NCBI GenBank assembly: GCA_964464175.1
Contig: CAYXFD010000012.1
Location: forward strand, 1 to 64,000
Direction of reading: 5' to 3'
DNA from: CAYXFD01 sp964464175
GTDB taxonomy: Bacteria; Cloacimonadota; Cloacimonadia; Cloacimonadales; JAJBBL01
DNA: 64,000 nucleotides
Made by a program: the position numbers and the translations under genes. Shown piece after piece: positions 27,087 to 36,848 of the stretch. Every line of letters begins with the position of its first letter. The first letter of the stretch is position 1. A model generated the notes under the pieces. The model was given only the letters and a program-made list of their open reading frames with translations. It had not been told where the DNA came from and ran no database searches.

Positions 27087-28448
27087 GTGTGTGGAATAAT
27101 CGGGGTCTTTAACGGAAACAGGGCAGCTGAACTGGCTATGCTCGGATTGTTTGCCGAACAGCATAGAGGACAGGAAAGCTGTGGGATGGCAGTCAGTGAC
27201 GGCATTACTATGAGATTGAGGAAAAAAATGGGACTGGTCAAGCAGGTCTTTACCCCGGAACTACTATCGGAATTACCGGGCTCAATCGCAGTAGGTCATG
27301 TACGGTATCCTACCTGTGGAGCTGCAACCGAGTTCAATTCTCAGCCACATATCGAGGAGATATTTGCCGGGCAATCCTTTGCCCTGGCCAGCAACGGAGA
27401 TGTTATTAATTATCAGGAGATCCGGCATGCTTTGGAAGTTGAAGGGGTGCATTTCAAAAGTGATAATGACGGAGAACTGATACTGAAGTATCTGGTCTTC
27501 CAGGTTCAGGAGAGAGGGAAGTCAATTACCGAAGCGATAAGGTCATTGATGAAAGATGTTAAGGGGGCATACTCTACTGTCCTGGCAACCCGTAATGAAT
27601 TATATATGTTCAGAGATCCCCAGGCGATAAGACCTATGGTTTGGGGGAAAAGGTCTGACGGGGTGGTTGTAGCGGCTTCAGAAAGCTGTGCTCTCGATAT
27701 TCTGGGCATTAGGGAGGCTCACGAAGTAGGGGTGGGAGAAATTCTACTCGCCTACAAGGACAAGTTGCAGATAATTCCAGACCCATCTGAAAATAGGGCT
27801 CTCCGAAAGAAACTAAGTCATTGCATATTTGAACATATCTACTTCTCCAGACCCGATAGTTTTCATTTCGAAGAAAACGTTTATCAGGTAAGGGAAGCTC
27901 TGGGCAGATGTCTTGCCGACATTGATGATACTGTTGCCGATATGGTGATTCCTGTTCCGGACTCGGCTAATTTCATTGCTCTCGGTTATGCCAGAAGTAG
28001 AGGTATTCCCTTTGAAATCGGATTGATAAGAAATCATTACGTTGGAAGAACCTTTATCAAGCCGGATCAGACGATACGGGACGAAAGTGTCCATCAGAAG
28101 TTCAATACCTTACCGCATTTTATGGATAATAAGAGAATTATCCTGGTCGATGATTCCATTGTGAGAGGTACAACCATAAAAAATCTGATCAGACTGCTTA
28201 AAAGCTCCGGGGCAAAAGAGGTTCATCTGCGGATAGGATCTCCGCAAGTTAAATTTTCCTGCCATTACGGGATTGATACTCCAACAAAAGAGGAATTGAT
28301 CGCCAATAAACTATCTTTGGCGGAGATCAAAGAGTACATCGGAGCAGATTCTCTTCTCTACCTGAATACCGAGTTACTTAAAAAAACAGTAAAAAAACCT
28401 GAAGATTACTGTTTTGCCTGTTTTGATGGGAATTACCCGGTCGGTTGA
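27087..28448 (+). CDS. purF: amidophosphoribosyltransferase
   Basis: First committed step of purine synthesis: glutamine + PRPP to 5-phosphoribosylamine. The start is GTG with AAAGGAG 9 bases upstream, so the protein begins Met-Cys-Gly-Ile and the nucleophile Cys2 needs only Met removal, with no propeptide. The glutaminase domain is about residues 2-230 and the PRTase domain 240-440 (PRPP loop ILVDDSIVRGTT). Cysteines near residues 248 and 391 and in DYCFAC match the four ligands of the [4Fe-4S] cluster of B. subtilis-type PurF. 453 residues is typical. Confidence 0.96.
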   Translation: MCGIIGVFNGNRAAELAMLGLFAEQHRGQESCGMAVSDGITMRLRKKMGLVKQVFTPELLSELPGSIAVGHVRYPTCGAATEFNSQPHIEEIFAGQSFALASNGDVINYQEIRHALEVEGVHFKSDNDGELILKYLVFQVQERGKSITEAIRSLMKDVKGAYSTVLATRNELYMFRDPQAIRPMVWGKRSDGVVVAASESCALDILGIREAHEVGVGEILLAYKDKLQIIPDPSENRALRKKLSHCIFEHIYFSRPDSFHFEENVYQVREALGRCLADIDDTVADMVIPVPDSANFIALGYARSRGIPFEIGLIRNHYVGRTFIKPDQTIRDESVHQKFNTLPHFMDNKRIILVDDSIVRGTTIKNLIRLLKSSGAKEVHLRIGSPQVKFSCHYGIDTPTKEELIANKLSLAEIKEYIGADSLLYLNTELLKKTVKKPEDYCFACFDGNYPVG

Positions 28449-28499
28449 CAGGCAGTAAAATTAATAATAGAGAGGATCATTTCTGAAGGAGGTTTAGAA

Positions 28500-29489
28500 T
28501 TGAATCTTGGTGAGTTAACCAGTATTATTGATAGTTATCAAGGAAAAAAAGTTGCTGTCATCGGTGATATAATTCTCGACCATTATCTCTGGGGTAAAGT
28601 AGAGAGAATTTCTCCCGAAGCACCGGTACCGGTAGTCGATGTCGATAAGGAGGAATACCGGTTAGGTGGTGCGGCGAATGTCGTCTATAATCTCAGAGCC
28701 CTCGCTGCCAAACCCTATCCGATTGGGATTACCGGCGATGATCTCTACGGAGAACAGATATTTGCCATCCTCCAGGAACTGGGAATTGACTGCGATAATC
28801 TTTTTCGGGATAAGAGCAGACCAACTACCCGGAAGAGTAGAATTATTGCTCATCAGCAACAGGTAGTCCGCATTGATTATGAATCCCGGAAGGATTGTTG
28901 CCAGGAACTGGAAGAGAGGATCGTAGATAGTTTTAAGAATATGCTGCCTGCTATTGATGGAGTGGTGATTCAAGATTATAATAAAGGATTGTTAACCCCC
29001 AAAGTCATTGCCGAAGTACTGAAAATGGCAGCTGATGCTGAAATACCTGTTGCTGTCGATCCGAAATTCAAGAACTTCTTTCTCTACCGAAAGGCTACGT
29101 TGTTCAAGCCTAATATTGCCGAATTGCAAAAGAATACCGGACTTCCTGTCGAAACTGAAGAGGAGTTGAATCAGGCTGCCCGAATTTTGATGCATAAACT
29201 CGATCCGGAACACTTAATTATCACCAGAGGTGAGAAGGGGATGACGGTCTTCTCTAAAAAGGGAAACAGAACCGATATCCCGACTTTTGCTCAAGAGGTT
29301 TTTGATGTCTCCGGAGCCGGGGATACTGTCATTAGTGCCCTGATACTTGGTCTTTGTGCCGGAGTCAGCATCGAAAAAGCATCCTTGATTGCTAATCATT
29401 CAGCCGGTGCTGTCTGCGGAAAATTCGGTATCCATCCAGCCTACAAAGAGGATATTATCAATTCATTCAAGAACTACAATAAGTTGTAA
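28500..29489 (+). CDS. rfaE1: D-glycero-beta-D-manno-heptose-7-phosphate kinase
   Basis: Phosphorylates heptose-7-phosphate at C1 on the way to ADP-heptose for LPS core synthesis. The 329-residue protein is a PfkB/ribokinase-family kinase with the HldE N-domain signatures GDIILDHYLWGKVERISPEAP, LGGAANV and the catalytic GAGDT loop (about residue 268). It lacks the nucleotidyltransferase half, so it corresponds to stand-alone RfaE1; a separate RfaE2 must be encoded elsewhere. The start is TTG, supported by AAGGAGG 7 bases upstream. It follows purF by 51 bases. Confidence 0.92.
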   Translation: MNLGELTSIIDSYQGKKVAVIGDIILDHYLWGKVERISPEAPVPVVDVDKEEYRLGGAANVVYNLRALAAKPYPIGITGDDLYGEQIFAILQELGIDCDNLFRDKSRPTTRKSRIIAHQQQVVRIDYESRKDCCQELEERIVDSFKNMLPAIDGVVIQDYNKGLLTPKVIAEVLKMAADAEIPVAVDPKFKNFFLYRKATLFKPNIAELQKNTGLPVETEEELNQAARILMHKLDPEHLIITRGEKGMTVFSKKGNRTDIPTFAQEVFDVSGAGDTVISALILGLCAGVSIEKASLIANHSAGAVCGKFGIHPAYKEDIINSFKNYNKL

Positions 29490-29516
29490 AATGATAGTCA
29501 TTTAAGAAAATTGAAA

Positions 29517-29554
29517 GGGTCTGATGTGAAAGTAACCACTTTTACATCAGACCC
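29517..29554. terminator. strong bidirectional hairpin between convergent genes
   Basis: A 17-bp stem (starting GGGTCTGATG, ending CATCAGACCC) with one G-T pair and an AACC loop lies 28 bases after the kinase stop and 26 before the end of the convergent minus-strand gene. It is flanked by short A and T runs, as expected for a terminator working both ways. Confidence 0.75.
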
Positions 29555-29579
29555 TAAATAATGTTTGTATCTTCTCTGT

Positions 29580-31439
29580 TTAGAAATTTACCGGGGGCTT
29601 TTTAAATCGCCAGGACAGCGTTTTGTAACCCAATTGCATCAGCTCATCAGAGGCATATCCCTCAAATTTGACTAAAGGAAAATCGGGTGGTCCTGTCTGC
29701 TCGAACCGGGTATCAAAATAGTATTCCTTATCATAACCGCTGGCTCCTCCGGGAGGGGTAAGCGCACCGGAATGGAGTCCATAGATTCCTTCTTCGATAT
29801 CCCAGAAGTTAGCTGTATCATAATCTGCATTACCGCTGCGGCGAACATAACCACGTCTTCTTTGGGCTACCGAACCAAAAAGATTAATAGTACCCCGCAG
29901 GTAAACCACAGTTGGTGTTCCGTGAGGGTTTGGGATTGGCGGATGTCCGGCAACAGGTCCTGGTTCCGGCCAGACCGGATTATATCCCGGATAGTCCAAA
30001 CCCGGGGGCCAAGGCATGAAGGGAGAGGTGGGATAACGGAACCTGTGGAGATCGATCTTTTCCCACATTTCTCCATTCCAAATCTGGTTTGGTGTTGATC
30101 CTTTAGGGAATTGATACTGGAATGTGAATATTCCGGCATTGTTATGGATCCCGTACTGGTTAGGACCATCATCTTCTCCCATGGCACATAATGCGGCATA
30201 GATGTAGATACTGTTCGTATTCGGTCTGTTCCGGGAATCGTCAGAAGGATGGACGTGACCATATTGAATAATGATGTTCTTTTCAGAGATAATACCTAAA
30301 TAATCACTTTCATTGATCGGAAGCATACCATCCTCTCCACCGTCCGGCGGCTGTCCAATTAAAGTACCCTGATACACTATATCGTCTTTTAAATAGATAT
30401 TAGCAGCAGAACCCCAACTCTGCCTGCCGGCAAAAGTTCCGGAAATCCATAATTCATAAGGTACCCAAACAGAGTTATTTGTGACTGATCCTGATGGCCC
30501 TGGAGCCCAGAGAGTATCCGGAACAACGTTGAAGTTAATAGAATCACCGACAGGTCCGTAAGGGGGATAAGAATCGTAAACAACAAGAGTATCTCCGGGA
30601 ACGATGTTTCCAATATACGATTCATAAGCTCCACCATCTACCGTTACAAATGCTATTCGGTTATCATACTCAATATGTCCGAACGGTCTTATCCCGTTTG
30701 CCCGAATCAAGTCTGCTGTTGGATCAAAGACTACTCTCGGATAGTTCTCTATCAATCCCCCCTGAAAAATCTGGTCTTCAGGAAAATCAGATCCACCCCC
30801 AGGATATACCTTGATCTCACCAGAAGTTGTTACCAGACCGGTAAAGGTAGGCCATCCTCCCAGATTCCTGATCCAGATATCCGTGTTGGAATGAACTCGT
30901 CCGTGGACAACATCGGCTCCATAAAACCGGATATTTCCTTCAACATCGTCCAAAGCTCTGTCAATGTCGCTGAAATAATGGAAGATTGCCAATGTCTGTA
31001 ATGATTGGATGAAATTTTCGCCATAACGTTTTACCGGAGATCTCATCTCTTCACTGACTAACTGCCCGGTTCCTCTGACTGCTGTGATCAAAGATCTGAT
31101 CAAAAACCCGGTTTGGGCAAATTCAGTATAAGTGTTCAATTTAGTGCGGGCAGTATATTGAGTTCGATGTGTACCAAAATCAATATTAATTTTCCTGTCC
31201 GGCAGGGTAGTTATGGGGGGTGGGTTGTCCATACCTTCATAGATCGAAGCTACCAGCCTGCCCCTGTCTACTTCCGAACGGAGAATATGAAACTGCTGCG
31301 TACTGTCTAATTGCAAACGCATGCTTCTGACATCACGGAAAGCCACTAATGAAAGAGACCCTCCTGAAAGAACGGCGATCAAGGCAACTACGAGTGCAAT
31401 TCCTAAACTTCCTTTCTGATTCTTTATTAACTTTATCAT
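29580..31439 (-). CDS. PilX-like N-terminus, DUF4900-like protein (copy 1)
   Basis: A 619-residue protein with a positively charged start, then KNQKGSLGIALVVALI, a hydrophobic helix (about 11-33) and an alpha-helical stalk (about 34-75). This resembles minor-pilin PilX or class III prepilin N-termini, though the Phe/Glu of classical pilins are missing. The middle has a block with VHSNTDIWI, a Gly-rich strand region and VFDPTADLIRANG, which I associate with DUF4900-type proteins. The rest is beta-rich and Pro/Tyr-rich, with RRRGYVRRSGN near residue 540. AAGGAG lies 8-9 bases before the ATG. It is a tandem paralog of the next gene upstream. Likely extracellular; the function is unknown. Confidence 0.72.
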   Translation of the reverse strand: MIKLIKNQKGSLGIALVVALIAVLSGGSLSLVAFRDVRSMRLQLDSTQQFHILRSEVDRGRLVASIYEGMDNPPPITTLPDRKINIDFGTHRTQYTARTKLNTYTEFAQTGFLIRSLITAVRGTGQLVSEEMRSPVKRYGENFIQSLQTLAIFHYFSDIDRALDDVEGNIRFYGADVVHGRVHSNTDIWIRNLGGWPTFTGLVTTSGEIKVYPGGGSDFPEDQIFQGGLIENYPRVVFDPTADLIRANGIRPFGHIEYDNRIAFVTVDGGAYESYIGNIVPGDTLVVYDSYPPYGPVGDSINFNVVPDTLWAPGPSGSVTNNSVWVPYELWISGTFAGRQSWGSAANIYLKDDIVYQGTLIGQPPDGGEDGMLPINESDYLGIISEKNIIIQYGHVHPSDDSRNRPNTNSIYIYAALCAMGEDDGPNQYGIHNNAGIFTFQYQFPKGSTPNQIWNGEMWEKIDLHRFRYPTSPFMPWPPGLDYPGYNPVWPEPGPVAGHPPIPNPHGTPTVVYLRGTINLFGSVAQRRRGYVRRSGNADYDTANFWDIEEGIYGLHSGALTPPGGASGYDKEYYFDTRFEQTGPPDFPLVKFEGYASDELMQLGYKTLSWRFKKPPVNF

Positions 31440-31586
31440 AAGACTGCTCCTTTTTATATCGGGATTATACCCTTGACTAAAATAAACTCCGGAGAGTTGA
31501 TCTTGTCAACAAAAATTTACTTTTATTTCTTTCATTTCTCATAATTATCTCTGAAGGTTGATATTTGCTCTCCCTGCATTGGTAAC

Positions 31587-33431
31587 TCAAAAACTCGCCG
31601 GTGGGGTTTTAAACTTCCAGGATAGTGTTTGATATCCGATTAGCATCAGATCATCCGATTCATAATCATCAAATTTGATGAAAGGGAAATCGGGAGGTCC
31701 GATCTCTTCGAAGCGGGTATCAAAGGTATAGTTTTTATTATATCCACTCGCTTGTCCCGTATGTCTTCCGTAAATTCCCTCTTCAATATCCCAGAGAGGA
31801 TTATCATTATTAGTATCGGTATCCGGATTGCCGCTTCGCCGTACATAACCTCTCCTCCTTTGGGCAATAGAACCGAAGAGATTGATATCACCCCGTAAGA
31901 AAACGATACTGGGAGCTCCATGAGGGTTAGGAATCGGGGGATGATCAAAGACAGCTCCCGCTTCAGGCCATAAAGGATTGTACCCGGGATAATCGAGACC
32001 TGGGGGCCACGGAGTATGAGGGGAGGTGGGAAACTGATATCTGTGGAGATCAATGTTATCATACCATTCTCCCTGCCACATCTGAGCGGGAGTTGAACCC
32101 TTGGGAAACTGATACTGGAAAGTGAAAATTCCGGCATTTACATGTATTCCGTATTGGTTAGGTTCTCCATCTTCCCCCATGGCACAGAGGGCGGCATAGA
32201 TGTAAATATTGTTCGTATTCGGTTTATGCCGGATCCTGTTCACCGGATGGGTATAACCGTACTGAATGTAGATAGACTTTTCTGAGATTATCCCCAGATA
32301 ATCTTCCGTATTGGGATAGAGCTCGTTATCCGGTGCTTGCCCGGGAGGGGTATTCCAATAAGTAAGATCATCTTTGAGATATATATTACCGGCGCTTCCC
32401 CAGCTCTGCTTTCCTTTGAAATTACCGGAAATCCACAATTCATAAGGAACCCAAACTGATTGACTATTAAGAGTTCCTGAAGGACCGACAGTCCAAAGGG
32501 TATCCATCAAGGTATTCCAGGCTATTGTGTCTCCGACTGCCCCATAAGGGGGGTAAGAGCTATGAACGGGGAGCAGTTTGTTACTTGGTATAATCTGGCC
32601 GACGTAAGATTGAAAAGATTGCCCTTCAACAGTAACGAAGGCAATGTGATTGTCTAACTCATTGACTCCGAAAGGTTTTCTCCCGTTTGCTCTGATCAGT
32701 TCAGCAGTTGGATCGAATACTATTTTTGGATAGTTTTCATGTAAGCCACCCTGAAAAACCTGGTCTCTGGGGTAGTTACTCTCTCCGCCGGGATGTACCC
32801 TAACTACGCCTGAGGTTGTTACCAACCCCAAAAAAGTGGGCCAACCTCCGCCTGAGCGACTGATCCAGATGTCAGTGTTGGAATGAACACGACCATTAAC
32901 AACATCCATACCAAAAAAACGAATATTCCCTTCAAGATCGTCAAGAGCTCTGTCAATATCACTGAAGTAATGAAACACAGCCAGAGTTTTCAGCGAATGG
33001 ATGAAGTTCTCTCCGTATCGTTTGACCGGAGATTTAGTGTCTTCTGAAATCAAAGATCCGCTTCCTCTGTCGGCAGTAATCAATGATCTGATCAGATACC
33101 CTGAGCGGGAAAAATCTTCATGGATATTCAGCTTGGTCTTGGCAGTATATAGAGTCCTGTGGGAACCAAAATCAACAGGTACGTTGCGTAATGGAAGTGT
33201 TGTAAGCTGAGGAGGATGGTTAACATTCTGATAAACGGAAGCAACCAGTTTTCCCCTGTTTACTTCCGAACGCAGAAGATGAAACTGCTGAGTGCCGTCT
33301 AACTGCAAACGCATACTGCGCAAATCGCGGAATGCTATAGAAGAGAGGGAAAGACCGGAAAGCAGGGAGATGATCGTAATGACTAAAGCAATACTCAAGC
33401 TCCCTTTCTGATTTCTTATCATTTTATACAT
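31587..33431 (-). CDS. PilX-like N-terminus, DUF4900-like protein (copy 2)
   Basis: A 614-residue paralog of the downstream gene, about two-thirds identical by eye along its full length. The N-terminus has IRNQKGSLSIALVITII, a hydrophobic helix and then the same helical stalk with MRLQLDGTQQFHLLRSEVNRG. The same VHSNTDIWI, DPTAELIRANG and RRRGYVRRSGN blocks occur in order. I chose the ATG at 33431 because GGAGGAG lies about 9 bases upstream; a longer frame to 33497 adds a non-matching leader. The two genes are 147 bases apart and probably one transcript. The function is unknown, and a secretion- or pilus-linked surface role is inference. Confidence 0.72.
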   Translation of the reverse strand: MYKMIRNQKGSLSIALVITIISLLSGLSLSSIAFRDLRSMRLQLDGTQQFHLLRSEVNRGKLVASVYQNVNHPPQLTTLPLRNVPVDFGSHRTLYTAKTKLNIHEDFSRSGYLIRSLITADRGSGSLISEDTKSPVKRYGENFIHSLKTLAVFHYFSDIDRALDDLEGNIRFFGMDVVNGRVHSNTDIWISRSGGGWPTFLGLVTTSGVVRVHPGGESNYPRDQVFQGGLHENYPKIVFDPTAELIRANGRKPFGVNELDNHIAFVTVEGQSFQSYVGQIIPSNKLLPVHSSYPPYGAVGDTIAWNTLMDTLWTVGPSGTLNSQSVWVPYELWISGNFKGKQSWGSAGNIYLKDDLTYWNTPPGQAPDNELYPNTEDYLGIISEKSIYIQYGYTHPVNRIRHKPNTNNIYIYAALCAMGEDGEPNQYGIHVNAGIFTFQYQFPKGSTPAQMWQGEWYDNIDLHRYQFPTSPHTPWPPGLDYPGYNPLWPEAGAVFDHPPIPNPHGAPSIVFLRGDINLFGSIAQRRRGYVRRSGNPDTDTNNDNPLWDIEEGIYGRHTGQASGYNKNYTFDTRFEEIGPPDFPFIKFDDYESDDLMLIGYQTLSWKFKTPPASF

Positions 33432-33668
33432 AAAACCACTCCTCCGAAAAATGATAAATGTCATCATTGTTGACAATGAATTTTGATCCGTTGTCATTTA
33501 TTGGTTTACATTCAAAGCACGTCAGAAGACAACTTCGATTCTTTACCGGAAAAGTTCAAAGAGGGTCAACACTAAACTCAGCCGGGAAAGAATAATGATA
33601 TGCGACCCCTTCATATCTGTTAGAAGATATGAAGCAATAATTGTTCCTTAGAAGAATAATTGTTGCCG

Positions 33669-35330
33669 CTAATATTTGAAGATGCTGCCTCCGATAAATT
33701 CTCTCAGAATGGAATTGGAGGGGACCATATCGTCGGGGATATCGAGCATGTGTTCGATGAGAAAGATCATCTTGTGTGCTTCCGTATAGGAAGGAGAGTA
33801 TTTTGAGATGCGATAGAGCAGGGGGAGTATGTGTTTCTTTAGAATATTGATCTCATAAGTTAGTCCACTGTTGAACATAATATCGGCATTCTCCTGATAG
33901 GGGAAAATATTTCTGCTTTCCCCATAGCTGATATCGTGCCACCTTTCCAGGGTTACTTCTGCCGTGTAGCCGCGGAAGTAATTGTCTCGTACAATTCTTC
34001 TGATCTTTCTGAAGTAGGTGGTCGCGATACGATTATGTTGATCAATATTCAATTGATTCAAACAACTGATATATATTTTAGTATTCTGCTCTGATGTAAG
34101 GGTTGCCGATAGATTATCATTGAGTCCGTGAATTCCTTCGATCATCAGGATGTTATTTCTTTTCAGTTTCGTCAAAGTCTTTTTCTTTTCTCTCATCCCG
34201 GTGAGGAAGTTATATTTCGGCTGCTGCACGCTTTTACCGGCGAGCAGTTGTCTAATGTGGTCATTGAAGAGATCAAGATCAATAGCCCGGATGCTTTCGA
34301 AATCAAATTCCCCCGTTTCTTTGCGCGGTGTCAATGTACGGGGAAGAAAATATTCGTCCAGTCCCATGATCAAGGGCTCAATACCGTTAACCTGTAACTG
34401 GATGGCGAGCCGCTTAGCGAAAGTTGTTTTTCCGGAAGAAGAAGGACCGGCAATAAAAACAACCTTAACATCTTCTTGTGAGCTGATCTTTTCGGCAAAG
34501 TTTACGATTTTCTTCTCGTGTAACGCCTCTTCAATCTGAATCATATTCAAGATCTCATATTTTTCTATCTTTTTGTTGAGATCACCAACATTATGGACGT
34601 TAAAAAAATTAAGCCATTTATCTGATTCCTGGTGAACAAGGAAGAGTTTCTTGGGATATTCATAAGTTTGCTTAACTTTTCGGGTATCTTTAGCGGGAAA
34701 ACGAATCACAAAACCAGGGGGATGGATATTGAGCTCAAATTCCGTAACAATCCCAGTGTTATCGCAAAGCTGCCTGATGTAATAGTCATAATAATCCCCA
34801 CACTTAAAGATCGGAACATAACCACGATGATTGTAATCAAGATTCTTTACAACATCAGACCGTTTTTGTTCGCTAAAGATCTTTTTAGCATCTTTGATCG
34901 ACAATTCTATGCTTTCGATAAACAATTCTTTTTCTACAATTCTTAGCATCTCTTCTTTGAGTTGAGAGATCTGTTCTTCTCGGAAACCCTCTGTATGAAA
35001 CACTTCACAGAAGATACCGTCTCCTATTGAGTGTTCAATGACCAGACTCCATTCCTTGGGGAACAGGTTATAAAAGGCCTTCGCCATAATGAAGATCGCA
35101 GAATCCTGATAAATCCTGAATCCTTCTTCAGATTCGAATCCGACACAAATAAGAATGGAATCTTCAACGATGATTTTATTGCTGTTGGCAAATTCGTTAT
35201 TAAGCTTAAAACCGACAGTATCGAAGTGCGAGAGTTCATGGAGAGAGATGACCTCTTTAATGGTCACCGGATCTTCAAATGTATATGATCTTAGAAACTG
35301 TTTGTCTAAAAATAAATCAACCTTAAACAC
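33669..35330 (-). CDS. nucleoside (uridine-type) kinase with ThrRS-like N-terminal domains
   Basis: A 553-residue protein. The N-terminal half (about 1-240) resembles the TGS and editing (SAD) domains of threonyl-tRNA synthetase; the C-terminal half (about 285-500) is a P-loop nucleoside kinase of the uridine-kinase/phosphoribulokinase superfamily with GPSSSGKTTFAKR near residue 293, the substrate segment LDEYFLPR and the MIEGIHGLND motif. This two-part architecture is known from anaerobes. The start is GTG with GAGGT 8-9 bases upstream. It should phosphorylate nucleosides, with uridine or cytidine the likeliest. The TGS-part role is unknown. Confidence 0.88.
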   Translation of the reverse strand: MFKVDLFLDKQFLRSYTFEDPVTIKEVISLHELSHFDTVGFKLNNEFANSNKIIVEDSILICVGFESEEGFRIYQDSAIFIMAKAFYNLFPKEWSLVIEHSIGDGIFCEVFHTEGFREEQISQLKEEMLRIVEKELFIESIELSIKDAKKIFSEQKRSDVVKNLDYNHRGYVPIFKCGDYYDYYIRQLCDNTGIVTEFELNIHPPGFVIRFPAKDTRKVKQTYEYPKKLFLVHQESDKWLNFFNVHNVGDLNKKIEKYEILNMIQIEEALHEKKIVNFAEKISSQEDVKVVFIAGPSSSGKTTFAKRLAIQLQVNGIEPLIMGLDEYFLPRTLTPRKETGEFDFESIRAIDLDLFNDHIRQLLAGKSVQQPKYNFLTGMREKKKTLTKLKRNNILMIEGIHGLNDNLSATLTSEQNTKIYISCLNQLNIDQHNRIATTYFRKIRRIVRDNYFRGYTAEVTLERWHDISYGESRNIFPYQENADIMFNSGLTYEINILKKHILPLLYRISKYSPSYTEAHKMIFLIEHMLDIPDDMVPSNSILREFIGGSIFKY

Positions 35331-35812
35331 TCTTATAACCTCTTCTTAGTTTTTCCTGTTTGAAGCCGAAGCTATTATCTTCAGGACTGTTATCCGTCAA
35401 GGGAATAAATCCCCCACTTTTCAAGCTGAATAAGGAAGAGAAAACAAAAACTCCTGAAAGGGTAGCTACTTAAAATCCAGAGCATAAGAGCTTTGGATAA
35501 AGAAGAGCAACCGTTGGCTTCTGCCTTTAAAAAAAGCGTTTTGTATAGCGGCTTTTGAATGAATAACGGTTGAAGCGAGAGCTTTCGGTCAGGGTAATAG
35601 CAAATTTAAATAGATTTCGGTTGACCAACAGACTGGGGAAATAATTTTGACACTGATGAGGGTAAAGAGATTTCTGATAAACGAATGAGCTGCTTTTGAG
35701 ACTCAATTATTCAGCATAACCGGAGACTGATTCTTAAAAACAGTTGGGTTCGGATTTTTACTGAAATCTTTTTCACCAGACAGGAATCATTTTTTTAATT
35801 AAAGAGGTGGAT
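35331..35812. other. divergent intergenic region with hairpins
   Basis: No gene is seen. A 9-bp hairpin with one G-T pair (ATCCAGAGC / GCTTTGGAT, loop ATAAGA) lies at 35475-35498, and an 8-bp inverted repeat (CAACCGTT at 35508-35515, AACGGTTG at 35565-35572) follows. TTGACA is at 35647-35652, and AGAGGTGG before 35813 is the ribosome site of the YitT gene. This gap must hold promoters for both flanking genes. Confidence 0.5.
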
Positions 35813-36757
35813 ATGAATAAAAAGAGATTAAGAGTGATTAATCAATACATTGGTATTGTTTTCGGTTCTTTCTTTCTGGCTATAGCTTATTCTTGGTTTT
35901 TAGTGCCCTACAAGATAGCTCCCGGTGGTATAGGGGGATTGGCTCAGATCTTTTATCATATATTTAATCTCCCAGTCGGTATTAGTATGATAATCATGAA
36001 TATTCCTCTATTTGTTATCAGTTTCGTCGTTTTAGGTAAAACTTTCGGGACCAGATCATTCTATGGAATGATCGTCTCTGCAATAATGACTGACCTGGTA
36101 AGTCTGGAATCTCTTTTCAGATTTGGGATAATCAAAGACCTGACTCCTTATACATTTAATATCAACGGTAATACTATCTATGCGATGCTTGCTCCCGAGG
36201 ATATCTATCTTTCAGCCTTGGCAGGTTCGGTATTGCTCGGTTTTGGCTTGGGTATCGTTTTTCGTTTCAGAGGTTCAACAGCCGGAACAGATATCCCGGC
36301 AGCGATTATCAAGCAGAAGACCGGGTTGTCCCTGGGAACCGGATTCTGGATAGTGGAAACATTGATCATTTTAGCTATTGGAATTGTTTTTGCCGATCTG
36401 AAGTTAATTATCTGGGGATATGTCAACCTCTTTATCAGCTCAAAAATTACAGATATAGCTGCTGAAGGTCTTCCTTATCTGAAGGGGATCTATATTATCT
36501 CGGACTTTGCCGTGGATATTAGAGCTGAGATATACAGGCAAATTGACCGGGGGGTGACCTTCATTAAGGGGGAGGGGAGTTACACCGGTAAAGAACTCAA
36601 TATAATTTTCACTGTAGTTCACCGCCGCCAGATCGCAGCAGTTCGAGATATAGTAAATGATATTGATCCCAAAGCCTTTATGACGATCCATGATGTCAGT
36701 GATGTAATGGGTTATGGTTTCCGGAGCAGGAACATCGATTTAACATCGAATGAATGA
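35813..36757 (+). CDS. YitT-family membrane protein with DUF2179 domain
   Basis: A 314-residue protein of the YitT/YebE family: six or so hydrophobic helices (about 10-215) with VPYKIAPGGIGGLAQI, then IPLFVISFVVLGKTFGTRSFYG near residue 70, and the cytoplasmic DUF2179 domain (about 225-310; GVTFIKGEGSYTG). The function of the family is not established. The ATG at 35813 is preferred because AGAGGTGG is just upstream; a GTG two codons earlier is less likely. It begins a plus-strand group with the formate/nitrite channel and mobA. Confidence 0.87.
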   Translation: MNKKRLRVINQYIGIVFGSFFLAIAYSWFLVPYKIAPGGIGGLAQIFYHIFNLPVGISMIIMNIPLFVISFVVLGKTFGTRSFYGMIVSAIMTDLVSLESLFRFGIIKDLTPYTFNINGNTIYAMLAPEDIYLSALAGSVLLGFGLGIVFRFRGSTAGTDIPAAIIKQKTGLSLGTGFWIVETLIILAIGIVFADLKLIIWGYVNLFISSKITDIAAEGLPYLKGIYIISDFAVDIRAEIYRQIDRGVTFIKGEGSYTGKELNIIFTVVHRRQIAAVRDIVNDIDPKAFMTIHDVSDVMGYGFRSRNIDLTSNE

Positions 36758-36848
36758 TTTACAACATCTCAGATGCAAAACGATTATTATTGACAAAAAA
36801 GCCGCTAATAACCGATGTCTTCAAAAAAAAGTAGATTGGAGGTAACAG

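Noticed and set aside
31646..32137. Long open frame inside copy 2 of the PilX-like gene
   Set aside because: It is a frame shadow on the same strand: it has no ribosome site and follows the codon structure of the real gene.
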